Below are positions 26,935 to 35,297 of a stretch of 64,000 bases of DNA, piece after piece. Location of the stretch: contig NZ_WRXN01000005.1 of NCBI RefSeq assembly GCF_009758205.1, positions 434,001 through 498,000 of the forward strand, in the 5' to 3' direction. Made by a program: the position numbers and the translations under genes. The DNA is from Chitinophaga tropicalis. Its GTDB lineage: Bacteria; Bacteroidota; Bacteroidia; Chitinophagales; Chitinophagaceae. Position 1 is the stretch's first letter; the number at the start of each line of letters is the position of its first letter. The notes under the pieces are model-generated. The model saw nothing but the letters and a program-made list of their open reading frames with translations, had not been told where the DNA came from and did no database searches.

Positions 26935-27324
26935 TTATGGTATAATTGCTGAAACATCTACAACCTTTCCATCGCGATAAGAAATTACAAGTTGAGCTGC
27001 ATCGACCAGACCATCTTTATCTTTTTTTAGTGGCGTACATTGTATACCCGATTCCAAATAGTAAAATTCAGACCTATGGGTGCTACTAACAGAATTGGCT
27101 ATTCCCAGCAAACATTCTACATCTGCTCTACTATGGTTAATAATTTTTTTCTTATTGTCAATTAAAAGCATATATAAACCCAACCGTTTTCTTTGACAGC
27201 CGAGTGAATCTGCTTTCCAAGATGCCATATCAAAATTATCAATTTTTATAGGGCAAGCTTGCCTAACCTTATTATTCGATTGTGAAGCAATTGATGAAAT
27301 AAAAAATATTAAATGGATAAACAT
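26935..27324 (-). CDS. Small exported protein, immunity-array copy A, coupled to RHS toxin
   Basis: 129 residues with signal peptide MFIHLIFFISSIASQ. It carries the array core SWKADSLGCQRKRLG, LLIDNKKKIIN, RADVECLLGIANS and ESGIQCTPLKK, with two conserved cysteines. It begins 2 nt after the RHS stop codon, so translation is probably coupled, the usual place for the cognate immunity protein. Export would put it in the periplasm, where a Sec- or contact-delivered protease would act. Cognate status is inferred from position. Confidence 0.75.
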   Translation of the reverse strand: MFIHLIFFISSIASQSNNKVRQACPIKIDNFDMASWKADSLGCQRKRLGLYMLLIDNKKKIINHSRADVECLLGIANSVSSTHRSEFYYLESGIQCTPLKKDKDGLVDAAQLVISYRDGKVVDVSAIIP

Positions 27325-27326
27325 TT

Positions 27327-30224
27327 TTACTCTTTTTCGTGATAAATATTAGTTGTATTACCTAAAACCGCTTTCCCTTGTTTATTAAATTTAAGCTCAT
27401 TTAATTCAAGAGCATCAATGTCTTCTTGTGTAACCTTTCTTTTTTCAGGATCTAAAGTACCACCAGGAGTATTAGGAGCTGCCTTTGTATCATATTGATA
27501 TTGAGGATCCACCAGGGTACCTCTTGGGCGCATAATACCAGGCTGACCACCAAATCTAAAATCTTCATCTAATGGATGCTGAGCACCTAAACTATGACCG
27601 TATTCATGCGCTTTCGTCGTACTACCCTTTTTCGCAACCTGATCAAGTTTCCAAACTCCAGTATTCGATCCTAAGACCAGGTCCATTGTAGAATTAGCAG
27701 CTTCAACATTCTTGTCCACTCTTACATAATTATTTTTCCAACTTGTATTATTCGAAACTTCTTGCTTCGTTAAGTTTTTATTGTAGCTTCCTTTAATTGA
27801 AAATCTAACTTTATATTCCGCACCGTCGATTTTTACTTTTCCTTTAGCCGCATTCCATTGTCTCTGAATATCTTTTGCTATCTGTCTGGCCAACCTCCTA
27901 TTCATTCCATCTCCATAAAAAATTATGTCAGAACGAACTGTAAGTGTTTTCCTTCTTTTATTCTTTGCCACTTCTCCCGACTTGCCATCATTATCCATCC
28001 GATTCACCGGGTCATTATCAGAAAATACATATGGAGACTGATGAGAGAATTTTTCTGCCAATGGGTCAATCTGGAACCATCTTCCTATCTGATGGTCATA
28101 CATTCTGGCTCCATAATCATACCAGTCTAACCCTGCTCCGCTAACTAATTCCTTATTTTGTAACTCCTTCCCGCTGTACTTATGACGATTCTCCGGATAA
28201 TCCATTCCTTTTAGTGCGCTGCTGCTAATCCCAGCCATTGTCAATCCGAACGGGTAATAATGCGTTTCCTCCAAAAGAGCGCCCGATGTATGGGTAACAA
28301 TGAGGTTATCAAAGTATACATCCTGTCCGCTTTCATTGCTTACATAAATATACAGAAAACCAGTCTTTTTTATCGTAGTGCTGGGCAGGAATAAGGTGGC
28401 AAGGGAATCGATGTCTCCCTGTACCTGTCTTATCCCACTGTTCTCTGTGACCATATTGAACATGTCGTCAAAAAGAACATAGTTCAGGTAGGCTTTGGGT
28501 TTGTTAGCCAGGTTTTGTGAGTTGTCCTGGGCTTTAAGCTGGTCATAGTTAGCATTAGTGAACGTAGTGATAGGTGAACCACTACCACTTGAGTTATGGA
28601 CACCCTGACTGATACCGCTACCACTAAACGCCTGCAGAATGGAACTGACCATGCTGGCGGAGGTACTACTGGAAGTGTTAGCACCTGCGTTCTTATATAA
28701 TGCCTTTACGCTTATCCGGATAGTATCGTTAGCCATAACCCGCAGGACAAGGGAAGGGCCTATTTTCTGTCCGTTTACCGCATTTAGCTTTGAAACGTAG
28801 GTATTGGGATTAGTGGTGTTATCCACCGGGTAGGCTGCAGGTTTAGGACTTCTTGTGTTGTCGATATTATTGAAAAGCGCATTTTCAACCTCACTGGCAG
28901 CAGTTTCCATAGTGGCTGCATAAACAGCAGTATCCGTCTTTGTACTTAATATCATTCTTGTGCTGCCAAGATGGTCTTTTACAAAGTAGTCATACGCATA
29001 TGATACCGGCTGACCAGTTCTGAATACAGGCCGGATCCGGCCTTCTTCATGTGCAATGAACTCCAGGGTATCTTTCTGGTATACCAGTCCATTCATATAA
29101 TAGGTAATCCTGACCACAAGGGTTGTACCTGTTGAATCCCATACTATCTTTGAAAGCTTCTTACCACTTCCATCATACTGGTAAAAGATCTTTGCCTTCA
29201 CATCTTTCAGGTAAACGATAGATGGTAAGTTCAGGTGGGTATAGAAGACAGAATCAATGTCTTTATTGTTATCCCTGCACATGTTCCCCGAAGGGTCATA
29301 TAAATAGTCAGCAGATTCATTATTGGTTATCTCCTTAAAATCACCAAGGATGCTCTGAGCATTGTTCACCTTATCCGTTACAAAGGATAACCTGTTACTG
29401 TTAGCAATATATCCATACTTCAGACTATCTATCGTCTGTATAGTAATCCCATTCAGACCAATCTGCTTCATGGACAGGATATTCCCGTTCTGGTCATAAC
29501 TAAGGCCGGTAACGGAAAAGTCAGCTTTATCCTTTGACCAGGTGCTACTACCAGCGTTCTGCTGAGTGAAACTGGCCGTAATGAACCTGTTGCTGTTATC
29601 ATAATCAAATCCATAAGAACGGGCTATGCCATCTGAACGGCTCTTCCACTTTGTTCCGGCTATGTTCCCATTCAATTCCTGAACACCGAAGCCATAGTCA
29701 TAATTCAATTCCATACCAAACCAGTTGGCAGTGGAAGTTGTGTTGACAAATGACTTATTAAGCCCTGTCATCCAGCCTCGTATGTTATAATCATAGTTCA
29801 GAGACTCCAGTTGTGTGCTGGCGCCCGTAGGACTTAATCTCTTTATTTTCAGATTTCCCAGCTCATCATATTCGTTTACAGCGATTGTTTGCTGAAGGGC
29901 AACATTGTCATTTAATCTTTTCTTTACAGAATCTATTCTTCCACCTGCATCATAATGATACATTGAGAGTAAAGTTGTCTGCGGAGTGGTGGTGCTCTGG
30001 GGATTGGTATGCCGCAGGTAGCTGCTAAGAACCTTACCATTAAAAGCGTAAAGATTAGTAGTAGTCTCTCTTCCTCCCCTCATGTTATCTTCAGCAGACT
30101 GGATGGTACGGCCCTTGTCATCGTAGTAGACTGAGCTCATGAGGAACTGGTCTCCGTAGTCAACGCGGGCCTTCTTTCCTGTTACCATTCCACGGGTGGC
30201 TTTACTTGCGGCTGGAGAAGGCAT
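27327..30224 (-). CDS. RHS/YD-repeat protein with C-terminal metzincin-like protease toxin, 5'-truncated
   Basis: 965 residues. Residues 1 to about 690 are YD/RHS repeats (YYDDKGRTIQ, NEYDELGNLKIKRL, YDPSGNMCRDN). The RHS-associated core domain follows (YSGKELQNKEL, DWYDYGARMYD, GRWFQIDPLAE, SPYVFSDNDPVNRMDNDGKS) and ends at about 748. The variable C-terminal 217 residues contain HEYGHSLGAQH (H873, E874, H877, H883), a complete HExxHxxGxxH zinc site, and a plausible Met-turn GIM at 898. This is a polymorphic toxin with a protease effector. The start MPSPAASKATRGMVTGKKAR is normally internal in such proteins, and no signal peptide is in frame; fragments of the missing N-terminus lie upstream. 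It may therefore be an unexpressed or recombination-reservoir copy. Confidence 0.85.
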   Translation of the reverse strand: MPSPAASKATRGMVTGKKARVDYGDQFLMSSVYYDDKGRTIQSAEDNMRGGRETTTNLYAFNGKVLSSYLRHTNPQSTTTPQTTLLSMYHYDAGGRIDSVKKRLNDNVALQQTIAVNEYDELGNLKIKRLSPTGASTQLESLNYDYNIRGWMTGLNKSFVNTTSTANWFGMELNYDYGFGVQELNGNIAGTKWKSRSDGIARSYGFDYDNSNRFITASFTQQNAGSSTWSKDKADFSVTGLSYDQNGNILSMKQIGLNGITIQTIDSLKYGYIANSNRLSFVTDKVNNAQSILGDFKEITNNESADYLYDPSGNMCRDNNKDIDSVFYTHLNLPSIVYLKDVKAKIFYQYDGSGKKLSKIVWDSTGTTLVVRITYYMNGLVYQKDTLEFIAHEEGRIRPVFRTGQPVSYAYDYFVKDHLGSTRMILSTKTDTAVYAATMETAASEVENALFNNIDNTRSPKPAAYPVDNTTNPNTYVSKLNAVNGQKIGPSLVLRVMANDTIRISVKALYKNAGANTSSSTSASMVSSILQAFSGSGISQGVHNSSGSGSPITTFTNANYDQLKAQDNSQNLANKPKAYLNYVLFDDMFNMVTENSGIRQVQGDIDSLATLFLPSTTIKKTGFLYIYVSNESGQDVYFDNLIVTHTSGALLEETHYYPFGLTMAGISSSALKGMDYPENRHKYSGKELQNKELVSGAGLDWYDYGARMYDHQIGRWFQIDPLAEKFSHQSPYVFSDNDPVNRMDNDGKSGEVAKNKRRKTLTVRSDIIFYGDGMNRRLARQIAKDIQRQWNAAKGKVKIDGAEYKVRFSIKGSYNKNLTKQEVSNNTSWKNNYVRVDKNVEAANSTMDLVLGSNTGVWKLDQVAKKGSTTKAHEYGHSLGAQHPLDEDFRFGGQPGIMRPRGTLVDPQYQYDTKAAPNTPGGTLDPEKRKVTQEDIDALELNELKFNKQGKAVLGNTTNIYHEKE

Positions 30225-30565
30225 ATCCGGAACCGGTACTATTGAAATAGGAATGATATAATTTCATTCTCTTTACCTGTTTCAGCTTTCCGTTGAGGTT
30301 AGAATAGACCAATACTTCATTTAATCTCATGCCTGATCCTGTAACATCTAGCCTGTCACACGCGTTAACAAAGGAAATCTGTCCGCCTCTCCATCTGATC
30401 TCTTTGGGATAAGTTTCATAAAGCGTGATAGACTGGGATTTGAATTCTTCCTCACTCTTGAATTCAGAGATACTTGTCAGGGAGTTTTCTTAAAGTACTG
30501 TCCTGGGATTTTGCATTTATTAAACATCCAAACAATAGTATCACACAAAGGGGCAACTTTTTCAT
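30225..30565 (-). pseudogene. Remnants of the RHS protein N-terminus or a companion gene
   Basis: An ATG at 30565 opens a good signal peptide and mature start (MKKLPLCVILLFGCLINAKS, then QDSTLRKLPDKYL) that stops after 33 codons at 30464. Overlapping in another frame, about 30477-30229 encodes ISEFKSEEEFKSQSITLYET, PKEIRWRGGQISF, CDRLDVTGSGMRLNEV and YHSYFNSTGSGY. That pattern belongs to the central region of large Bacteroidota YD-repeat proteins. It stops just where the 965-residue RHS frame begins in a third frame. The locus thus looks collapsed by deletion. Confidence 0.65.
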
Positions 30566-30763
30566 AGCTACAGGTATTACAAGTAGTATATCGAAGAAAG
30601 GATTTTTTCCTGAGGAATTGGTTAATAGGATGTTAAGGGGAATGGGAAAGCGTAGTAATACGTGTATAGAGATTAGTTGTATATGTTTTTTAGCTCATAA
30701 ACTTATAAAGGACGTCGCTGTAATTATGGGTACGTTATTGTGTATTTTTTTATCATAAAAAAA

Positions 30764-30803
30764 AGAACAGGGTATAGTAAAGATAATTACTATACCCTGT
30801 TCT
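30764..30803 (-). terminator. Strong intrinsic terminator
   Basis: Perfect 17-bp stem (30764-30780 with 30787-30803) and a 6-nt loop, followed on the minus strand by a run of eight T. It ends the small HTH gene at 30884. The rest of 30566-30883 shows no gene; plus-strand frames there are low-complexity shadows. Confidence 0.9.
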
Positions 30804-30883
30804 ATGTGGCGCTAAAGTGATACCGCAGTTCATACACTACCCATACTTTATAGTAGCCTTTGAGTAGGAATATCCATACTGTA

Positions 30884-31090
30884 TCAATGCGTCAGGAATC
30901 TGTTTACTTCAGATTCCTTTAACCCGGTGTATAAACAAAACTCGGAGACTGTTACATACTGTCCAACTTCTTTGTTATTGGCTTTTCTTATTCTTTGCAA
31001 TAAATAGCGGGCAGCACGTTCACTGCAACCTGTTATGTTTATAATATCACGGGCATAAATCACTATACGATCAGGTATTGTTTTATGCAT
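30884..31090 (-). CDS. Small helix-turn-helix protein
   Basis: 68 residues from ATG 31090; a start at 31108 adds six residues. The sequence VIYARDIINITGCSERAARY reads as the helix-turn-helix of excisionase or MerR-like DNA-binding proteins, followed by YVTVSEFCLYTGLKESEVN, which again looks like a short HTH. Small proteins of this type accompany mobile-element replication modules in Bacteroidota. It neighbours such a module at 32-35 kb. Function as regulator or excisionase is inference. Confidence 0.65.
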   Translation of the reverse strand: MHKTIPDRIVIYARDIINITGCSERAARYLLQRIRKANNKEVGQYVTVSEFCLYTGLKESEVNRFLTH

Positions 31091-31242
31091 AATCGGCAAA
31101 TACGGCAAGGTTATTTTTTACAATGGTTTGGGCGCCGTAGTATTGATATGTAATTACAAATATAACATTTCCTGCGCAGTAATGCAGCCTAACGGGTACG
31201 GCTGATACAAGTACCTTTTTACAAAATTAAAACTTTAAAAAA

Positions 31243-32004
31243 ATGGCTCAACAAGCAGGTATTTTAACAATTAAAGGTACCCTAGGAAATCTCACTTTCT
31301 ATAAGAGCAGATCAGGTGGTTATCTTGTACGCGAGAAAGGCGGCATAGATGCCAGCAGGATTGCCAGTGATCCGGCATTTGCGAGGACCCGGGAAAACGG
31401 CGAGGAGTTTAAAAGAGCCTGTAAAGCAGGTAAACTTCTGAGAGTATCTTTCCGGTCGCTTATGCAGAATGCAAGTGATAGCCTGGCTACGGCAAGGTTG
31501 GTACAGGCATTTTCACAGGTGATCAAAGCGGATCTTACCAGTGTAAGAGGTCAGCGGAATGTGATTGATGGTGAAGCTGAGTTATTGACCGGTTTTGAAT
31601 TCAATGCCGGCAGTACATTACAGAGCACACTGTTTGCACCTTTCATTAGCGATATTGACCGTGCAACCGGTAACCTGACAGTAGAGATACCGTCCTTTAT
31701 TCCGGCTCAGATGATTGCTGTACCAGGAGGAGCTACACATTTTGTTATTTCCTGTGGTGGCGCGGAGATCGACTTTGAAGCAGCCAGTTATGTTAACGGT
31801 GTTGCTAAAAGTAATGAGCTACCGATCAACAGTCTTGCTACAGCAGCGCTGAACCTTACGGTACCGGTAACCGCCAACAGTACCAAGCCGCTGTTCGTGG
31901 CGCTGGGCATTCAGTTCATTCAACAGGTGAATGGTGTATCCTACAGCCTGAAGAATGGTACTTTCAATGCGCTTGCTATTGTAGCGGTGTCGGGAACACC
32001 GTAA
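31243..32004 (+). CDS. Conserved Bacteroidota protein of unknown function
   Basis: 253 residues, no signal peptide, no predicted membrane segment. The N-terminus TIKGTLGNLTFYKSRSGGYL and the stretch ARTRENGEEFKRACKAGKLL are highly characteristic of a protein I have seen in many Chitinophaga and Pedobacter genomes without assigned function. Later parts are strand-rich (NVIDGEAELLTGFEFN, IPAQMIAVPGGATHFVIS) and suggest two beta-sandwich units. It faces the replication-like module and has its own terminator. The name DUF6266 comes to mind but I am not sure. Confidence 0.75.
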   Translation: MAQQAGILTIKGTLGNLTFYKSRSGGYLVREKGGIDASRIASDPAFARTRENGEEFKRACKAGKLLRVSFRSLMQNASDSLATARLVQAFSQVIKADLTSVRGQRNVIDGEAELLTGFEFNAGSTLQSTLFAPFISDIDRATGNLTVEIPSFIPAQMIAVPGGATHFVISCGGAEIDFEAASYVNGVAKSNELPINSLATAALNLTVPVTANSTKPLFVALGIQFIQQVNGVSYSLKNGTFNALAIVAVSGTP

Positions 32005-32034
32005 ACCTACGGTGATGTAGTTTGATATGTAAAG

Positions 32035-32059
32035 GGCGTCTCAATAATATTGAGGCGCC
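32035..32059 (+). terminator. Terminator after conserved unknown gene
   Basis: Stem GGCGTCTCAA (32035-32044) with TTGAGGCGCC (32050-32059), one G-U pair, followed by six T. It lies 30 bp after the stop at 32004. Confidence 0.85.
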
Positions 32060-32074
32060 TTTTTTGTATAAGAA

Positions 32075-32098
32075 AGGCCCGGTAAGAGTACCAGGCCT
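32075..32098 (-). terminator. Hairpin downstream of DnaC-like gene
   Basis: AGGCCCGGTA (32075-32084) pairs with TACCAGGCCT (32089-32098), one mismatch. On the minus strand it is followed by TTTCTTATAC. It lies 70 bp beyond the ATPase stop. Confidence 0.5.
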
Positions 32099-32167
32099 GT
32101 TACATTGTATACTACTAATCCACCAGCTAATCAGCTTAATTCTTTCAGAAAGGGATCTTTCCCCTGT

Positions 32168-32785
32168 TTATTTTCTCTTATCCGGTGCATCATGGCTGTA
32201 TGCAATAAGATTGAACATTGCACGAAAGCAGCTTCTGACACGATTGCCGTACAGTTGTTCCAGCTCTTCTGCTGATAAGGTAGTGATGACGTGGGTGACC
32301 ATCCTCCGGGACATCATCAATTGATACCTGGTGAGCAGTATCTCGGCCATTACGTTAAAGTCGCCCCAGAAAGGCATTCTGGGCTCCAGTCCGATGTCAT
32401 CGAAACAATATACACGCGGTACACTGGTATAGGGGAAAAAGGAGTTACTGGTGTATTTATACAACACGTCCAGTCCTGATCTTCCATATTCGATGCTGAT
32501 GTCCCTACCGGACCTGTAAAGATGCTGATGGGTACGGGAACAGACCTCATTCATCAAAGACATCAGGGATGTCTTGCCACAACCTATAGGCCCTGTCAGC
32601 ATAATTCCTTTACTCAGGTCCAGCTGCGCTGCGGCAGCCATTTCTTCATCTCTCAGGAAGTAGGCCAGCAGTTTGTTGATAACAGGCTTGTCTGTCTCTG
32701 TTATCTTAAATTCAAAGCCGTGTTTCTCTTTCCATCTCTGCCTGATGTGATCGATTATTGATCCGTAATTATAATGGCTCTCCAT
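32168..32785 (-). CDS. DnaC/IstB-like AAA+ ATPase
   Basis: 205 residues. Walker A is GIMLTGPIGCGKTS (about 59-72), Walker B VYCFDDIGLEP (about 125-135), with sensor-1 THVITTL and a C-terminal arginine pair (NRVRSCFRAMF). The compact size and motif spacing match DnaC helicase loaders or IstB transposition helpers. It overlaps the upstream initiator-like gene by 17 bp. With that gene and the iteron-like array at 35.3 kb this is probably the helicase loader of a mobile element or its domesticated relic. Confidence 0.82.
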   Translation of the reverse strand: MESHYNYGSIIDHIRQRWKEKHGFEFKITETDKPVINKLLAYFLRDEEMAAAAQLDLSKGIMLTGPIGCGKTSLMSLMNEVCSRTHQHLYRSGRDISIEYGRSGLDVLYKYTSNSFFPYTSVPRVYCFDDIGLEPRMPFWGDFNVMAEILLTRYQLMMSRRMVTHVITTLSAEELEQLYGNRVRSCFRAMFNLIAYSHDAPDKRK

Positions 32786-33365
32786 AGTTCTTATTCTGGT
32801 TAATATGAAGGTGGCTGGGCCTTCCCTTCGGTTTTGAAAATGATTCGATATTCTGCATCCATTTTTGCGCGGCGGCTTTCCAGTCGGTTATAGGGCTTCC
32901 TCTTTTAGACCAGCCGATAGACTGGTAGTAGTAGAAGAAGCGGGCCCCTTCATCGGCAGGATGTCCATGGGACATGAAATAGCATTTTACGTCCTCTATG
33001 TCTGGTGCGATACCGCTCCTTTTCTCCCGGATGGGAGTCTGTGCAGGTACGGCTATTTCCGTCAGCGGCTGTATGCAGACAGTACTGTGCATAAAAGGTT
33101 GTTCCGGAGGCTGGTAAACAATGTAACCGCACTTCTGGAGGGTTCTGAGACTGACATTGTATGTCTTACCAGAACCGATGCGGGAGAGCTTCATGGCGTC
33201 ATTCCGCCGCACGGCAAAAGGGTTCTTAAAGTGCCAGTTGTTCCAGATATGGAATAGTGCCAGGTACAATGCCACATCGGTTGAACTGAGGCGATGATCG
33301 TTACGGGTACGCTGGTAAAAAGCATTCAGGTGCCCGATATAGTTTATTGCGGACGGGGTACCCAT
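32769..33365 (-). CDS. Replication initiator-like winged-helix protein
   Basis: 198 residues. The N-terminal half (LSSTDVALYLALFHIWNNWH, RIGSGKTYNVSLRTLQKCGY, IVYQPP) is a winged helix. The C-terminal part (VKCYFMSHGHPADEGARFFY, TDWKAAAQKWMQNI) resembles the tail of phage/transposon replication proteins that recruit the helicase loader. It is followed by the DnaC-like gene with a 17-bp overlap and overlaps the small gene upstream by 22 bp. The role in replication is inferred from the neighbour and fold. Confidence 0.7.
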   Translation of the reverse strand: MGTPSAINYIGHLNAFYQRTRNDHRLSSTDVALYLALFHIWNNWHFKNPFAVRRNDAMKLSRIGSGKTYNVSLRTLQKCGYIVYQPPEQPFMHSTVCIQPLTEIAVPAQTPIREKRSGIAPDIEDVKCYFMSHGHPADEGARFFYYYQSIGWSKRGSPITDWKAAAQKWMQNIESFSKPKGRPSHLHINQNKNYGEPL

Positions 33366-33568
33366 AGGACAAGTGTTTTTTTAGTGCTGTGAGGAATAAC
33401 ACGGTTGCCGTGCATAACATAGCTGGTGGTCTCAGTTACTGTGACCATTTCAAGTAATTGACGAGCCTTACTTCTGTTTTGGGGATGGGTTAAACTCTGG
33501 GAATCCAGGAGGGCCTGCACCTCTTTCAGCGACAAGGTTTCATTCAATGGTGTTAACTTGTTTTTCAT
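33344..33568 (-). CDS. Small protein of the replication module
   Basis: 74 residues from ATG 33568; the longer frame from 33655 starts with an unlikely cysteine-rich leader. Helical N-terminus (TLSLKEVQALLDSQSLTHPQ), then VTVTETTSYVMHGNRVIPHS. No recognised domain. It overlaps the initiator-like gene by 22 bp, so it belongs to the same transcript. Confidence 0.55.
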   Translation of the reverse strand: MKNKLTPLNETLSLKEVQALLDSQSLTHPQNRSKARQLLEMVTVTETTSYVMHGNRVIPHSTKKTLVLWVPRPQ

Positions 33569-33755
33569 TTTTTGTGTTGTTGTTTGTTTTGTGATACAAA
33601 GGAACTGATAACAACAACACGAGAACAGTGGCAAGGGTGGCACCACCCCTTTCAACTAATTAAATATCAATCAATTATTTTTTTAAAATTGTTTATAGCA
33701 CGCCTTAAAATGATCTAACCGGGAGACTGTTTTAAGATATACAAGGCAAAAAAAA

Positions 33756-33805
33756 TGCTCCCAAAAAAGAGTTTTGCTTTCCGGCAAAACTCTTTTTTGG
33801 GAGCA
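33756..33805. terminator. Long perfect inverted repeat, bidirectional terminator
   Basis: Perfect 22-bp stem (33756-33777 with 33784-33805) around a TTTCCG loop. The stem contains internal A6/T6 tracts and A-rich sequence precedes it. It lies about 50 bp past the stop at 33853 of the RteC-like gene and could insulate the two gene groups. Confidence 0.8.
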
Positions 33806-33814
33806 GGAGGAAAT

Positions 33815-33845
33815 GGCCTGCGGCCAGCTAAAAATTCATACTGAT
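33815..33845 (+). repeat. Dispersed intergenic repeat, copy 1
   Basis: Begins with GGCCTGCGGCCAGCT, continues with an A/T stretch and ends ACTGAT. It matches 36732-36761 in about 26 of 31 positions. The GGCCTGCGGCC core is palindromic. Confidence 0.6.
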
Positions 33846-33852
33846 ATACTGT

Positions 33853-34809
33853 CTATTTCAAGTAGTTTAACAGCCCCAGCAGTTTATTTCTCAGAGATGT
33901 TATAACACCGGTATCGCCTATATACATCTTATTCCGGAGACTGTGTGCAGCAATGGTCCCGTTTCGTTTGGAAGTAAAAAAATCAGCTACAAATTCTGAC
34001 AGCTGGCTTTTGTTGTCATGGACAATCACCTTGCTATCGGATAACAGTTTAACGAAACAGCCTATTTCGGCGACGGACAGATTGGTTTCTATCTTAAAGC
34101 CGTCCCACTTACCTGCTTTTTTTTGAGGCTGTTCTTTTATGTTAAGCCTCCTTAAGGTTTCACAGTAATGCAGTTCCGTATCCAGCCATTTCAACGTCTG
34201 ATCTTTGAGAGATTCATTTTCCGGGTTAAATCCTTTGTTTGCTTTTCCGGGCAACCGGGCTAATTTCTTTTGCAGCAGGATGATCTGCATCAACTTCTCA
34301 TCAGGATCGTCTATGCACTCAATCTCTTTCTCCATAAAGCCCGTGAAATAGTTTACGTATTTCCAGTGGTTGAAATTGATTGACTGTAACCGCAGATTCA
34401 GCTGGTAAACGGGATGCAGCTCTCCTTCTTCATCTGCCCCGGCAAAGAGCCAGAGCTCATCCAACAACATCCTGAGATAACCTGCCTCATAGAGCGTAAC
34501 CTGTCTGTTGCCTGTATAATCAGTCTTAAAGGAAAAGAAAAGCTCCTCCAGGATATCTGAGAGTTCAGCGTCTATGCCTTTCCTGTCGAAAGTGTCCTGT
34601 ATTGAGCTCCATCTGAACATCAGCTCATCGGACAATGCAGGGATATCTTTTGCCGGTATCCTGCAGTCCGGATCTATAAACCGGGGGTATTCCCTGTGCA
34701 AAAAATTCAGGAGGTCCTGAAGGGTATTACAGATAAATTGGAGAAAATGATTTATTTCCTGCTCCTTCGCAGCGTATATTCCCGCCGAGTAGGAGGCATC
34801 GTATGACAT
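33853..34809 (-). CDS. RteC-like protein
   Basis: 318 residues, soluble, helical. The C-terminal third (LSVAEIGCFVKLLSDSKVIV, FVADFFTSKRNG, SLRNKMYIGD) resembles the C-terminal part of RteC proteins, regulators of conjugative transposon excision in Bacteroides. The N-terminal part (EINHFLQFICNTLQDLLNFL) is not clearly RteC. Its start lies inside the preceding 107-codon frame. The natural protein may begin in that frame and shift, since ELTRLIDDVIRCLLLGGNIR there leads naturally into this protein's residues. Confidence 0.6.
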   Translation of the reverse strand: MSYDASYSAGIYAAKEQEINHFLQFICNTLQDLLNFLHREYPRFIDPDCRIPAKDIPALSDELMFRWSSIQDTFDRKGIDAELSDILEELFFSFKTDYTGNRQVTLYEAGYLRMLLDELWLFAGADEEGELHPVYQLNLRLQSINFNHWKYVNYFTGFMEKEIECIDDPDEKLMQIILLQKKLARLPGKANKGFNPENESLKDQTLKWLDTELHYCETLRRLNIKEQPQKKAGKWDGFKIETNLSVAEIGCFVKLLSDSKVIVHDNKSQLSEFVADFFTSKRNGTIAAHSLRNKMYIGDTGVITSLRNKLLGLLNYLK

Positions 34810-35050
34810 CGTCGATGAGCCGGGTTAATTCACGCTGACAAAACTGTATGTGCTGGCCGATCTGCTTTGCATCAGATATGCTTCCATACAAACGGGCGTT
34901 AAAGTTGCCAATGAAGTTGTTCCTGTAGGTTGTCAACTTAGTCGTGGTTGACTGAATAAAGCTGGCGGTTTCACCGCTGGAGGCTGTCAGGGTGTTCTTA
35001 AGATCAACATTGATAGTTTGGCTAAAGAACGATAAATCATCGTGTCGCAT
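34727..35050 (-). CDS. Short protein upstream of RteC-like gene, possibly its N-terminus
   Basis: 107 residues, overlapping the RteC-like gene by 83 bp in another frame. The first 80 residues (FFSQTINVDLKNTLTASSGE, TYRNNFIGNFNARLYGSIS) read as a real helical protein; the last 20 in the overlap (CEGAGNKSFSPIYL) look random. So either two overlapping genes exist, or one gene of about 400 codons with a frameshift near 34770. No ribosome binding site is evident for the downstream ATG at 34809. Confidence 0.5.
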   Translation of the reverse strand: MRHDDLSFFSQTINVDLKNTLTASSGETASFIQSTTTKLTTYRNNFIGNFNARLYGSISDAKQIGQHIQFCQRELTRLIDDVIRCLLLGGNIRCEGAGNKSFSPIYL

Positions 35051-35297
35051 ATTTATAATGATTGTGAAAAAATGCTCGTTTTTAGGGCTTTGCGCAAATT
35101 TAAGGGGGATAAGTGAAAAAAAAAACGGGGTAAAAAATAAATTCTCTATCTAGTAAGCTGCGCAAAAAGACTGCGCACTAATTGCTATATGAGATTTCCG
35201 GGCGCGACTGCTGCGCGACGGCGAGGAAGATTTTTTTGCGGCGGAATTTTTAATTTATTTTTTTAACTAAAAAAAAACGCGCGCGCGTGTTTCTCTC

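Noticed and set aside
30474..30758. 94-codon plus-strand frame near the RHS remnants
   Set aside because: It covers the antisense of the signal peptide remnant and low-complexity intergenic sequence, ending just before a strong terminator.
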